The notes beneath the pieces were generated by a model that saw nothing but the letters and a program-made list of their open reading frames with translations, was not told the origin of the DNA and made no database searches. From Enterobacter huaxiensis (GTDB lineage Bacteria; Pseudomonadota; Gammaproteobacteria; Enterobacterales; Enterobacteriaceae): a stretch of 64,000 nt of DNA. The position numbers and the translations under genes are program-made. Shown here one piece after another: positions 38,441 through 46,577 of this stretch (the stretch's first letter is position 1; the number at the start of each line of letters is the position of its first letter). The DNA lies in NCBI RefSeq assembly GCF_003594935.2, contig NZ_CP043342.1:4030001-4094000 (forward strand). Direction: 5' to 3'.

Positions 38441-38456
38441 TGTCGGGTTAATCACA
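38441..38456. promoter_or_regulatory. CRP-like site overlapping an operator half-site
   Basis: TGTCG-GGTTAA-TCACA matches 8 of the 10 conserved CRP positions. It includes another GGTTAATC half-site (38446-38453). Upstream of the cupin genes on the minus strand. Confidence 0.45.
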
Positions 38457-38462
38457 CTCCTT

Positions 38463-39104
38463 TTACTCCTGCTCGCCAAGTGCATAGGTGATTACCAGCT
38501 GTCCTTTTTTCATTTTCAGCCCGAGGAGCTGCATCTCCCCTATTTCCGCCAGCTGTTTTACATGCGTTCCGCCACAGGGATAGGCCGGGAGATCGCCAAA
38601 GCGAACCTTGCGCCTGCCCGCTTCAATTTCGGTGTGACGAAGCAGGTTGTCCGCTTTCCAGTCGTCGATAATTGCGCTTAGCTGAGCTGCATCAGGCATT
38701 GGGGCATCCTGCTCCCGTGGCGTAAAGGTAATTCGCCCTTCGCCTGGCCAGTGATGAGCTTTCACCGGCTGCCAACCAAAGTATTCACCGGCATAACCTA
38801 TCAAATGGCCAGCGCTGTGCCAGCGGGCATGACGCCTGCGCGCACTTTTATCGACCTGCATTTCCACCTCGCCGGGCACAAGCGGCCGAGCCAAAATGTG
38901 AATAATCTGGTCCCCGCGCAGGCTCACGCCCTCCACCGCGATCCCCGAGATCAGGCCCCGATCCGCTGGCTGTCCGCCACCCTGCGGATGGAAAAGGGTC
39001 TGATCCAGCTCAACGGCGTAGCGGCCATCAGTCTCTTCAGTACACCGGATCACCTTCGCGCGGCCCGCTGTCGCTTCGCTTGTGTAATAAAGTCGTTCTG
39101 TCAT
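38463..39104 (-). CDS. AlaX-type alanyl-tRNA editing protein
   Basis: 213 residues. A free-standing homologue of the AlaRS editing domain, a family known to hydrolyse Ser- or Gly-mischarged tRNA-Ala. The zinc motifs are HSAGH (His96, His100) and CGGTH (Cys177, His181). The glycine-rich FHPQGGGQPAD loop is also present. Length and lack of a C-terminal extension fit the shorter AlaX forms. Divergent from a LysR regulator across about 90 bases. I see no terminator between it and the cupin genes downstream. Confidence 0.88.
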   Translation of the reverse strand: MTERLYYTSEATAGRAKVIRCTEETDGRYAVELDQTLFHPQGGGQPADRGLISGIAVEGVSLRGDQIIHILARPLVPGEVEMQVDKSARRRHARWHSAGHLIGYAGEYFGWQPVKAHHWPGEGRITFTPREQDAPMPDAAQLSAIIDDWKADNLLRHTEIEAGRRKVRFGDLPAYPCGGTHVKQLAEIGEMQLLGLKMKKGQLVITYALGEQE

Positions 39105-39196
39105 GGTTGTTCTCCTCTGTATCCTGACAGTATATTCATGACGTCATCATAGATAATCCGCCTTTCAAACAATGCACTATTGCCTGGTAAGCACAA

Positions 39197-40102
39197 ATGA
39201 AACCTGCACTGCTTCCCGACCTTGCCACTTTTGTTACCATCGTAGAACACGGCAATTTTTCGACTGCAGCCCGTATTACGGGAGCAACGCCTTCAGCGAT
39301 CAGCCGTTGTGTTTCACGTCTTGAGCAGGAGATGGGATCTAAGTTACTGCACCGCACCACGCGCAAGCTGGCACTGACCGAAACCGGAAAATCGGTTTAT
39401 GAACATGCACTGGATATGCTGGAAGCGGCACAACAGGCAATGGATTCTGGTAGCAGCGTGCAAACCGTTGCGCAGGGAAAACTCACGGTGAGCGTGCCAA
39501 AAGCCGTGGGACGATTTGTGATCCATCCGCTGATCCCCGAGTTCCTGGAGCGCTACCCGCAAATTGACGTTTGTCTGCGTCTGGAAGATCGCTACATGGA
39601 CCTGATCGACGATGGGGTCGATCTGGCATTGCGGATCACCAGTACCCCTTCTCCTGGCCTGTACGGAAAGCCCCTGATGCCGGTAACCCATGTTATTTGC
39701 GCCACGCCAGAATATCTTCGACGTGCAGGCACGCCACAGCATCCGCACGACCTCCGGGCACATAGCTGTATATCGCTCGGGGAAACCCCGGCCGATTCAC
39801 GATGGAAATTCACCCTGCAGGGGAAAACGGAGATCGTACAGACGCACGGCCGCTATGCTGCAAACCACACTGGCGTGCGGCTGGATGCGGTAAAACGTCA
39901 TGTTGGTATCGGGAGCTTACCGCTGTTTACAGCGCGCGAGGCTTTGGAAAAAGGGGAGATTGTGCAGGTTCTGCCGGAGTGGGCATTTATCAGCAGCTAT
40001 ACGGGCGAGCTCTGGTTGCTCTGGACGCGCAACAAACATATGCCAGCCAGAATGCGGGCGATGATCAACTACCTGAATGAAAAAATGCCAGTCATTCAGT
40101 GA
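39197..40102 (+). CDS. LysR-family regulator divergent from alaX
   Basis: 301 residues. The N-terminal winged helix-turn-helix is FSTAARITGATPSAISRCVS, followed by the RLEQEMGSKLLHRTTRKLAL wing, a linker helix, and a type 2 periplasmic-binding effector domain. The effector is unknown. Divergent placement suggests that it controls alaX or itself from the shared gap 39105-39196. The last codons and stop lie inside the terminator hairpin shared with ispH. Confidence 0.85.
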   Translation: MKPALLPDLATFVTIVEHGNFSTAARITGATPSAISRCVSRLEQEMGSKLLHRTTRKLALTETGKSVYEHALDMLEAAQQAMDSGSSVQTVAQGKLTVSVPKAVGRFVIHPLIPEFLERYPQIDVCLRLEDRYMDLIDDGVDLALRITSTPSPGLYGKPLMPVTHVICATPEYLRRAGTPQHPHDLRAHSCISLGETPADSRWKFTLQGKTEIVQTHGRYAANHTGVRLDAVKRHVGIGSLPLFTAREALEKGEIVQVLPEWAFISSYTGELWLLWTRNKHMPARMRAMINYLNEKMPVIQ

Positions 40103-40113
40103 CTGGCATTTTT
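40081..40113. terminator. Bidirectional terminator LysR gene/ispH
   Basis: A 14-bp stem, AAAAATGCCAGTCA (40081-40094) with TGACTGGCATTTTT (40100-40113), and loop TTCAG. The LysR stop TGA (40100-40102) is the first part of the right arm, so the hairpin encodes the last residues of the regulator. Confidence 0.92.
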
Positions 40114-40119
40114 TAACGC

Positions 40120-41070
40120 TTATTCCACCTCGCGGGCGTCGATACGCAGCTCTTTAGGCACTTCGAAGACAATGTTCTCTTCGCGGCCTTCCAGCGGAAC
40201 CGCTTCGCCACCGCCCAGCTCCTGCAGACGGGCAATCACGTTCTGCACCAGAATATCCGGTGCGGAAGCACCCGCGGTAACGCCGACGCAGGCCGCATTT
40301 TTGACCCACGCTTCCTGTATATCCGTCGAATCGTCAATCAGGAACGCCGCTTTCCCCATACGCTGCGCCAGCTCGGCCAGACGGTTGGAGTTAGAGGAGT
40401 TTTTGGAGCCGACCACCAGCACCACGTCCGCCCGTTCAGCCAGCGCACGCACGGCCTCCTGACGGTTGGTCGTTGCGTAGCAGATGTCGTCCTTACGCGG
40501 CCCGACGATTTTCGGGAAGCGCTGGCGCAGGGCGTCAATCACGTCTGATGTGTCATCTACGGAGAGCGTGGTCTGGGTCATAAACGACAGACGCCCTTCG
40601 TTTTTCACGTCCAGCGTAAAGACGTCTTCCGGCGATTCGACCAGGTACATGCCCCCTTCCGGGTTGCTGTACTGGCCCATGGTACCTTCGACTTCCGGGT
40701 GACCAGCATGGCCAATCAGAATTGACTCTTCACCACGACGGCTGGCGCGCGCCACTTCCATATGCACCTTGGTCACCAGCGGACAGGTGGCATCGAATAC
40801 GGTCAGATCGCGGCTTTTCGCTTCGTTACGCACAGCCTGAGAAACGCCGTGGGCGGAGAAGATCAGGATCGCACCATCCGGCACTTCGCTAATCTGCTCA
40901 ATAAAGATCGCACCGCGCTCGCGCAGGCTGTCGACCACGTAGCGGTTGTGCACCACTTCGTGGCGCACGTAAATTGGCGCGCCGTAAATTTCCAGCGCGT
41001 TTTCAACAATGCTGATAGCGCGGTCTACACCGGCGCAAAAGCCGCGCGGGTTAGCCAACAGGATCTGCAT
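40120..41070 (-). CDS. ispH: HMBPP reductase IspH
   Basis: [4Fe-4S] enzyme giving IPP and DMAPP in the last step of the MEP isoprenoid pathway; 316 residues as in E. coli. Cluster cysteines are in LANPRGFCAGVDRA (Cys12), DATCPLVTK and DDICYATTNRQ. The catalytic Glu region is intact. It follows fkpB directly (stop and start separated by one base), as the distal gene of ribF-ileS-lspA-fkpB-ispH. Confidence 0.98.
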   Translation of the reverse strand: MQILLANPRGFCAGVDRAISIVENALEIYGAPIYVRHEVVHNRYVVDSLRERGAIFIEQISEVPDGAILIFSAHGVSQAVRNEAKSRDLTVFDATCPLVTKVHMEVARASRRGEESILIGHAGHPEVEGTMGQYSNPEGGMYLVESPEDVFTLDVKNEGRLSFMTQTTLSVDDTSDVIDALRQRFPKIVGPRKDDICYATTNRQEAVRALAERADVVLVVGSKNSSNSNRLAELAQRMGKAAFLIDDSTDIQEAWVKNAACVGVTAGASAPDILVQNVIARLQELGGGEAVPLEGREENIVFEVPKELRIDAREVE

Positions 41071-41071
41071 T

Positions 41072-41521
41072 TCAGGCCTCCAGTGCCGGTTCGATTTCCA
41101 GCACTTCTACATCAAAATGAACGGTACGCCCGGCAAGCGGATGGTTGAAGTCAACGGTAATAGAGTCGCCGTTGATTTCGCGGATCACGCCAGGCATTTC
41201 GCTGCCGTCCATAGCGGTAAAGAGCATAATCGCCCCAACCTCCGGTTCGCCTGCATCCATAAACTCACGGCGCGAGAAGTATTGCACCAGGTCCGGGCTT
41301 GGCACGCCAAACGCCGCATCGGGCTCCAGCGAAAAGGCTTTTTTCTCCCCCTCTTTCAGACCGAGGAGCTGCTGTTCAAGGCCTTCAGACAGGGAAGTAT
41401 CGCCAAGACGAAACAGGGCCGGTTTGCCGTTGTTGCGGGTGGATTCGGCCGTGGAGCCGTCATCCAGCTTCAGCGTGAAGTGAACGAGAACCGCGCTGTT
41501 GCTCTGTACGGATTTAGACAT
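41072..41521 (-). CDS. fkpB: FKBP-type peptidyl-prolyl isomerase FkpB (SlpA)
   Basis: Cytoplasmic FKBP/SlyD-like isomerase, 149 residues, same as E. coli. It has the split FKBP domain with an inserted IF domain (EFMDAGEPEVGAIMLFTAMD). The second ATG (41521) is chosen over the one six bases upstream because AAAGAG then has normal spacing and the protein starts MSKSVQSNSAVLVHF, as in E. coli (MSESVQSN). Confidence 0.95.
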   Translation of the reverse strand: MSKSVQSNSAVLVHFTLKLDDGSTAESTRNNGKPALFRLGDTSLSEGLEQQLLGLKEGEKKAFSLEPDAAFGVPSPDLVQYFSRREFMDAGEPEVGAIMLFTAMDGSEMPGVIREINGDSITVDFNHPLAGRTVHFDVEVLEIEPALEA

Positions 41522-41553
41522 ACACATTGCTCTTTAATGTTGTCTCGCCTGTG

Positions 41554-41632
41554 TGCCGGGTGGCGCTTCGCTTACCCGGCCTACAAGTGTCGGCATATTC
41601 GGTAGGCCGGGATCGCTACGCGTCACCCGGCT
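41554..41632. repeat. BIME between lspA and fkpB
   Basis: One REP (41554-41584, TGCCGGGTGGCGCTTCGC...CCTAC) and one inverted unit (41602-41631, GTAGGCCGGG...CACCCGGC). Confidence 0.85.
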
Positions 41633-41639
41633 GGTTTTG

Positions 41640-42140
41640 TTACGCCTGCTCTTTCGCGGCCGGTTTAGGCAAGAAGCCTTCCAGCACGATTAACGCCGCG
41701 CCGACGCATATTGCGCTATCGGCCAGGTTAAAGGTGGCGAAGTGCCAGTCGCCGACGTAGAAGTCGATCATATCGACCACAAAGCCGTGCCACAGGCGGT
41801 CAAACAGGTTGCCCAGCGCGCCGCCAATGATCAGCGCGTAGGCGATGTTATTCAGCTTTTGCGTGGCCTTCGAGCGGTACATCAGCACCGCCAGCACTAC
41901 GCAGATACCGATAGCGATACCCGCGAAGAACCAGCGCTGCCAGCCACCGCTGTCAGCAAGGAAACTAAACGCTGCGCCGTAGTTGCGCGCATAGTGCAGG
42001 TTAAGCGACGGGAACAGCGGAACCGTATCCCCCAGAGCAAAGTTCTGGAGGATCAGGAACTTGCTGCCCAGATCGATAATCAGCACCACCACAACCAGCC
42101 ACAGCCAGCGCAGTCCTGTTGAACAGAGAGTTTTACTCAT
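41640..42140 (-). CDS. lspA: Lipoprotein signal peptidase LspA
   Basis: Inner-membrane aspartyl protease that removes signal peptides from diacylated prolipoproteins; 166 residues against 164. Four membrane spans. Catalytic aspartates are in NLFDRLWHGFVVDMIDF and FATFNLADSAICVG, and the conserved NYGAAFSFL motif is present. The start overlaps the ileS stop by one base. Confidence 0.97.
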   Translation of the reverse strand: MSKTLCSTGLRWLWLVVVVLIIDLGSKFLILQNFALGDTVPLFPSLNLHYARNYGAAFSFLADSGGWQRWFFAGIAIGICVVLAVLMYRSKATQKLNNIAYALIIGGALGNLFDRLWHGFVVDMIDFYVGDWHFATFNLADSAICVGAALIVLEGFLPKPAAKEQA

Positions 42141-44956
42141 CAGGCAAACTTACGTTTTTCGCCGTCACCGGCGACGTTGCTTACACAGCGTCCGCAGATG
42201 TCTGCGTGTTCCGCCACCTGACCAACATCGGTGGTGTAATGCCAGCAGCGCGGGCATTTCTCACCGTCGGCCTTGCTCAGCGCGACTTTCAGTCCTTTGA
42301 GCAGTTCGCTCTGCTGAGCATCAGCAGAAGCCTCGGCATAATCCGCAACTTTCGCACCGGAGGTCAACAGGACAAATCGTAATTCATCGCCCAGCGCCGT
42401 CAGCTTCGCCGCCAGCTCAGGTTCCGCGTACAGGGTCACTGCCGCTTCCAGAGAGCCACCGACTTTCTTGTCAGCACGCGCCTGCTCGATAACCTTGTTC
42501 ACTTCGCCACGCACTTTCAGCAGCTCGTCCCAGAAGGCGTCGTTCATCGCTTCAGTGCTGGAGAGATCGAACAGGCCTTCGTACCACTCGCCGGTGAAGA
42601 CGTACTTCTCACGCTCGCCCGGCAGATAGCCCCAGATTTCATCCGCGGTGAAGGACATGATCGGCGCCATCCAGCGCACCAGCGCTTCCGCGATGTGGAA
42701 CAGCGCGGTCTGGCAGCTACGACGCGCCACGCTGTCCGCTTTCGCGGTGTACTGGCGGTCTTTAATGATGTCGAGGTAGAACGAGCCCATCTCGATGGAG
42801 CAGAAGCGCATCAGGCGCTGCACCACTTCGTGGAAGTCGTAAGACTCGTAGGCCTTCAGAATATCGTCCTGCGCCGCTTTCGCGCAGCTTACCGCCCAGC
42901 GGTCCAGCACCACCATCTCTTCCGGCTTCACCATGTCTTTAACCGGATCGAACCCGTTCAGGTTCGCCAGCAGGAAGCGCGCGGTGTTGCGGATACGACG
43001 ATAGCTGTCGGCGGCACGTTTCAGGATCTCGTCAGACACCGCCATTTCGCCGGTGTAGTCGGTAGAGGCCACCCACAGACGCAGAATGTCCGCGCCCAGC
43101 TTATTCATCACGTCCTGCGGAGAAACGGTGTTACCGATAGATTTGGACATCTTGCGGCCCTGACCATCCACGGTGAAGCCGTGGGTCAGAACCTGACGGT
43201 AAGGTGCTTTGCCCTTCATGGCGGTGGAGATCATCAGGGATGACATGAACCAGCCGCGGTGTTGGTCAGAGCCTTCCAGATACATGTCGGCAGCGTGACC
43301 GGCAAACTCCGGACGCACGTCAACCACGGAGGAGTGGGTAGAGCCGGAGTCGAACCATACGTCCAGGGTATCCGGCACTTTCTCGTAGCTGTCTGCGTCA
43401 GCGCCCAGGATGTCGCGGGCGTCAAGATCCCACCACGCCTGAATGCCGTCAACTTCGACGCGCTTCGCCACTTCTTCCATCAGTTCCAGGGTATTCGGGT
43501 GCAGTTCCTGCGTCTCTTTATGCACGAACAGAGACATCGGTACGCCCCAGGTACGCTGACGGGAGATACACCAGTCAGGACGGTTAGCGACCATGGATTC
43601 GATACGCGCCTGGCCCCAGTCCGGGATCCACTGCACGCCTTTGATCTCTTTCAGGGACTGCTCGCGCAGGCCTTTCTGATCCATGCTGACGAACCACTGC
43701 GGGGTCGCACGGAAGATGATTGGTGACTTGTGACGCCAGCAGCATGGGTAGCTGTGCTGCATTTTCTCAACGTGCAGCAGCGCGCCGCTGGTGCGCAGCA
43801 TATCAACGATGATGTCGTTGGCTTTGAAGACGTTGATGCCGTCCAGCGCCGGATAGGTGCCCGGCAGGTAAGAGCCGTCCGGGCCAACCGGGTTAGCGAT
43901 TTCCAGACCGTATTTCAGGCTGATGTTGTAGTCGTCAGGACCGTGGCCGCCGGCGGTATGCACCGCACCGGTACCCGCTTCCAGCGTCACGTGGTCGCCC
44001 AGGATCGCCGGAACGTCGAAGTCCAGGAACGGGTGTTTAAAGCGCATCAGCTCCAGCGCGTCACCTTTCACGGTGCCGAGCACGGTGTAGTCGGCGATGT
44101 GCGCGCGCTTCAGCACGCTTTCAACCAGATCTTTCGCCAGGATAACCGCCTGGCCTTCAACCTGCACCAGCGCGTATTCAAACTCACCGGACAGGGAGAT
44201 CGCGCGGTTGGCTGGCAGGGTCCACGGAGTGGTGGTCCAGATCACCAGAGAGATCGGGCCGTTTACCGAGGAGACGCCAAATTTAGCTTTCACCGCATCC
44301 TGATCTACCGCGTGGAAGGCCACGTCGATAGACGGAGAGGTTTTGTCGTAATACTCAACTTCCGCTTCTGCCAGCGCAGAGCGGCAGTCCACGCACCAGT
44401 GCACCGGCTTCGCGCCTTTATGCAGGTGGCCGTTTCCGATGATTTTACCCAGCGCACGGATGATGTTGGCTTCGGTTTTGAAGTCCATGGTCAGGTACGG
44501 GTGCGACCAGTCGCCCAATACGCCCAGACGGATAAAGTCAGCGCGCTGACCGTCAACCTGGGTGGCGGCGTATTCGCGGCATTTCGCGCGGAACTCGGCG
44601 GCGGTGAACTTCTCACCCGGCTTGCCAAACTCTTGCTCCACTTTCAGCTCGATTGGCAGACCGTGGCAGTCCCAGCCCGGAACGTAAGGCGAGTCAAAGC
44701 CCGTGAGGCCTTTGGACTTCACGATAATGTCTTTCAGAATCTTGTTAACAGAGTGACCAATATGAATGCTGCCATTCGCATATGGAGGGCCATCATGCAG
44801 AATGAAGGATTTTTTGCCTTTTTTGGCTGCACGAATGATGCCGTACAGGTCATCATCGGTCCAACGCGCCAGCATTCCCGGTTCACGCTTGGCGAGATCG
44901 CCGCGCATCGGGAACCCTGTTTCCGGCAAATTCAGGGTTGATTTATAGTCACTCAT
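42140..44956 (-). CDS. ileS: Isoleucyl-tRNA synthetase IleS
   Basis: Class Ia synthetase charging tRNA-Ile, with an editing domain that clears valine; 938 residues as in E. coli. HIGH motif in GSIHIGHSVN, KMSKS in GRKMSKSIGNTV, editing CP1 domain near TTPWTLPANRAI, and C-terminal zinc cysteines (CPRCWHYT, ICGRCVSN). The ATG at 44956 gives MSDYKSTLNLPETGFPM, matching E. coli. A 19-codon upstream extension is rejected. Confidence 0.98.
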   Translation of the reverse strand: MSDYKSTLNLPETGFPMRGDLAKREPGMLARWTDDDLYGIIRAAKKGKKSFILHDGPPYANGSIHIGHSVNKILKDIIVKSKGLTGFDSPYVPGWDCHGLPIELKVEQEFGKPGEKFTAAEFRAKCREYAATQVDGQRADFIRLGVLGDWSHPYLTMDFKTEANIIRALGKIIGNGHLHKGAKPVHWCVDCRSALAEAEVEYYDKTSPSIDVAFHAVDQDAVKAKFGVSSVNGPISLVIWTTTPWTLPANRAISLSGEFEYALVQVEGQAVILAKDLVESVLKRAHIADYTVLGTVKGDALELMRFKHPFLDFDVPAILGDHVTLEAGTGAVHTAGGHGPDDYNISLKYGLEIANPVGPDGSYLPGTYPALDGINVFKANDIIVDMLRTSGALLHVEKMQHSYPCCWRHKSPIIFRATPQWFVSMDQKGLREQSLKEIKGVQWIPDWGQARIESMVANRPDWCISRQRTWGVPMSLFVHKETQELHPNTLELMEEVAKRVEVDGIQAWWDLDARDILGADADSYEKVPDTLDVWFDSGSTHSSVVDVRPEFAGHAADMYLEGSDQHRGWFMSSLMISTAMKGKAPYRQVLTHGFTVDGQGRKMSKSIGNTVSPQDVMNKLGADILRLWVASTDYTGEMAVSDEILKRAADSYRRIRNTARFLLANLNGFDPVKDMVKPEEMVVLDRWAVSCAKAAQDDILKAYESYDFHEVVQRLMRFCSIEMGSFYLDIIKDRQYTAKADSVARRSCQTALFHIAEALVRWMAPIMSFTADEIWGYLPGEREKYVFTGEWYEGLFDLSSTEAMNDAFWDELLKVRGEVNKVIEQARADKKVGGSLEAAVTLYAEPELAAKLTALGDELRFVLLTSGAKVADYAEASADAQQSELLKGLKVALSKADGEKCPRCWHYTTDVGQVAEHADICGRCVSNVAGDGEKRKFA

Positions 44957-45002
44957 CAGATTCTCGGTTCCGTATTTATCACGTAGGCATTTAAGCCGGG
45001 TT

Positions 45003-45929
45003 TTATCGCCCAAAAAACTCGCGGGCCGTCAATTCATCTCGCGCGATTTGCGCTTTTAGTTCATCCAGCGAGCCAAATCGCTGCTCGTTGCGTATCTTTT
45101 TACGCAGTATTACATCTATATGGCGACCGTAAAGGTCCATTACAACGTCCAGCAGGTGCACTTCTAGCTGTTGACGCACGCCGGCGACGGTAGGACGCGT
45201 GCCAATGTTGGCGACACCGTAAAAGGGTTTATCGCCCAGTCCTGCGACTTCTACCGCATAGACCCCTTTAACCGGGGAGACCTGACGACGCAGCGGAATA
45301 TTCGCCGTCGGGAAACCTATAGTGCGGCCCAGCGCATCGCCGTGAACCACACGGCCTGAGATGGTGAACGGATGCCCCAGCAGGTTTTCTGCCGTATCCA
45401 GTTCATCATTCGCCAGCGCCTGGCGGACCGCCGTACTGCTGACGCGAACGCCGCCTTCACAGAAGGTCATCGCGCTGGTGACGTCAAAACCGTACTCCAG
45501 GCCAGCCTTCTGTAATAGCAAGAAATCGCCCTGACGACCAGCGCCAAAGCGGAAATCATCACCTACGGCAAGAAACTGCACGCCAAGCCGCTTAACCAGC
45601 AGGTCGCTGACAAAATTTTGTGCTGTCAGCGCGGCAAAGCGGCGATCGAAGCGCACGCATAATACGTAGTCCACGCCTGACTCTGCCAGATAGCGCAGCT
45701 TCTCGCGCAGGCGAGTAAGACGGGCAGGCGATTTTTCGCCCGCAAACAGCTCAAGCGGCTGCGGCTCGAAAATCATCACTACAACGGGCAGGCCACGCGC
45801 CTCCCCTTCTTTACGCAATCCCTGCAGCAGCGCCTGATGACCACGATGCACGCCGTCGAAATTACCAATGGTCAGCACGCACCCGTGCGGGGCTTTGCTG
45901 AGATTATGTATGCCACGTATCAGCTTCAT
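45003..45929 (-). CDS. ribF: Riboflavin kinase/FMN adenylyltransferase RibF
   Basis: Bifunctional enzyme making FMN and FAD; 308 residues against 313 in E. coli. N-terminal nucleotidyl-transferase domain with TIGNFDGVHRGHQ and SSTAVRQAL, and C-terminal flavokinase with GFPTANIPL and KGVYAVEV. 46 bases before ileS, in the same order as E. coli. Confidence 0.97.
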   Translation of the reverse strand: MKLIRGIHNLSKAPHGCVLTIGNFDGVHRGHQALLQGLRKEGEARGLPVVVMIFEPQPLELFAGEKSPARLTRLREKLRYLAESGVDYVLCVRFDRRFAALTAQNFVSDLLVKRLGVQFLAVGDDFRFGAGRQGDFLLLQKAGLEYGFDVTSAMTFCEGGVRVSSTAVRQALANDELDTAENLLGHPFTISGRVVHGDALGRTIGFPTANIPLRRQVSPVKGVYAVEVAGLGDKPFYGVANIGTRPTVAGVRQQLEVHLLDVVMDLYGRHIDVILRKKIRNEQRFGSLDELKAQIARDELTAREFFGR

Positions 45930-46181
45930 GTCTGGCTCAAAACAGTGAAAATCGCCAAAGTATACCTTGTACAGCGGTTAAGGTTAACCGGCGATTGTTC
46001 ACACAAAACAGAAAGCCGTAATGATTTCATCATGCTGACCTTTCACAGCGAAAAAATCTGCTCGCGAACAGCGTTTTTTATGCCGAAAGGCTGTATTCAC
46101 GGAAGACAAGCTGGTAGAATCCTGCGCCATCACTACGTAACGAAGCGTCGCTAATTAACGGCGCTTATTTGCACAAATCCA

Positions 46182-46210
46182 TTGACAAAAGAAGGCAGAG
46201 AGGGCATATT
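46182..46210 (+). promoter_or_regulatory. rpsT promoter
   Basis: TTGACA (46182-46187), 17-bp spacer, CATATT (46205-46210), about 40 bases before the start codon; it corresponds to the downstream promoter of E. coli rpsT. The rest of the 327-base ribF-rpsT gap must also hold the ribF promoter on the other strand, which I could not place with confidence. Confidence 0.75.
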
Positions 46211-46256
46211 CCTCGGCCTTTGAATTGTCCACATAGATCATATTTGGGAGTTGGAC

Positions 46257-46520
46257 TTGGCTAATATCAAATCAGCTAAGAAACGTGCCGTACAGTCTGA
46301 GAAGGCTCGTAAGCACAACGCAAGCCGTCGCTCTATGATGCGTACCTTCATCAAGAAAGTATACGCAGCAATCGAAGCTGGCGACAAAGCTGCAGCGCAG
46401 AACGCATTTAACGAAATGCAACCAATCGTGGATCGTCAGGCTGCTAAAGGTCTGATCCACAAAAACAAAGCAGCGCGTCATAAAGCAAACCTGACCGCGC
46501 AGATCAGCAAACTGGCTTAA
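46257..46520 (+). CDS. rpsT: Ribosomal protein S20 (TTG start)
   Basis: 30S subunit protein bS20, 87 residues, nearly identical to E. coli. The start is TTG at 46257 (TTGGCTAATATCAAA); E. coli rpsT also starts with UUG, which is linked to its autoregulation. Another TTG stands two codons upstream but directly abuts the GGGAG ribosome site, so 46257 has the proper spacing. Confidence 0.96.
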   Translation: MANIKSAKKRAVQSEKARKHNASRRSMMRTFIKKVYAAIEAGDKAAAQNAFNEMQPIVDRQAAKGLIHKNKAARHKANLTAQISKLA

Positions 46521-46547
46521 TCGCTACTTGTTGTTGCTTGTTTAAAG

Positions 46548-46571
46548 AACCCGCTTAACGCGGGTTTTTTT
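46548..46571 (+). terminator. rpsT terminator
   Basis: AACCCGC (46548-46554) pairs with GCGGGTT (46560-46566), loop of five, then a T run. It lies a few bases from the end of convergent nhaR. Confidence 0.9.
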
Positions 46572-46577
46572 ATATCC

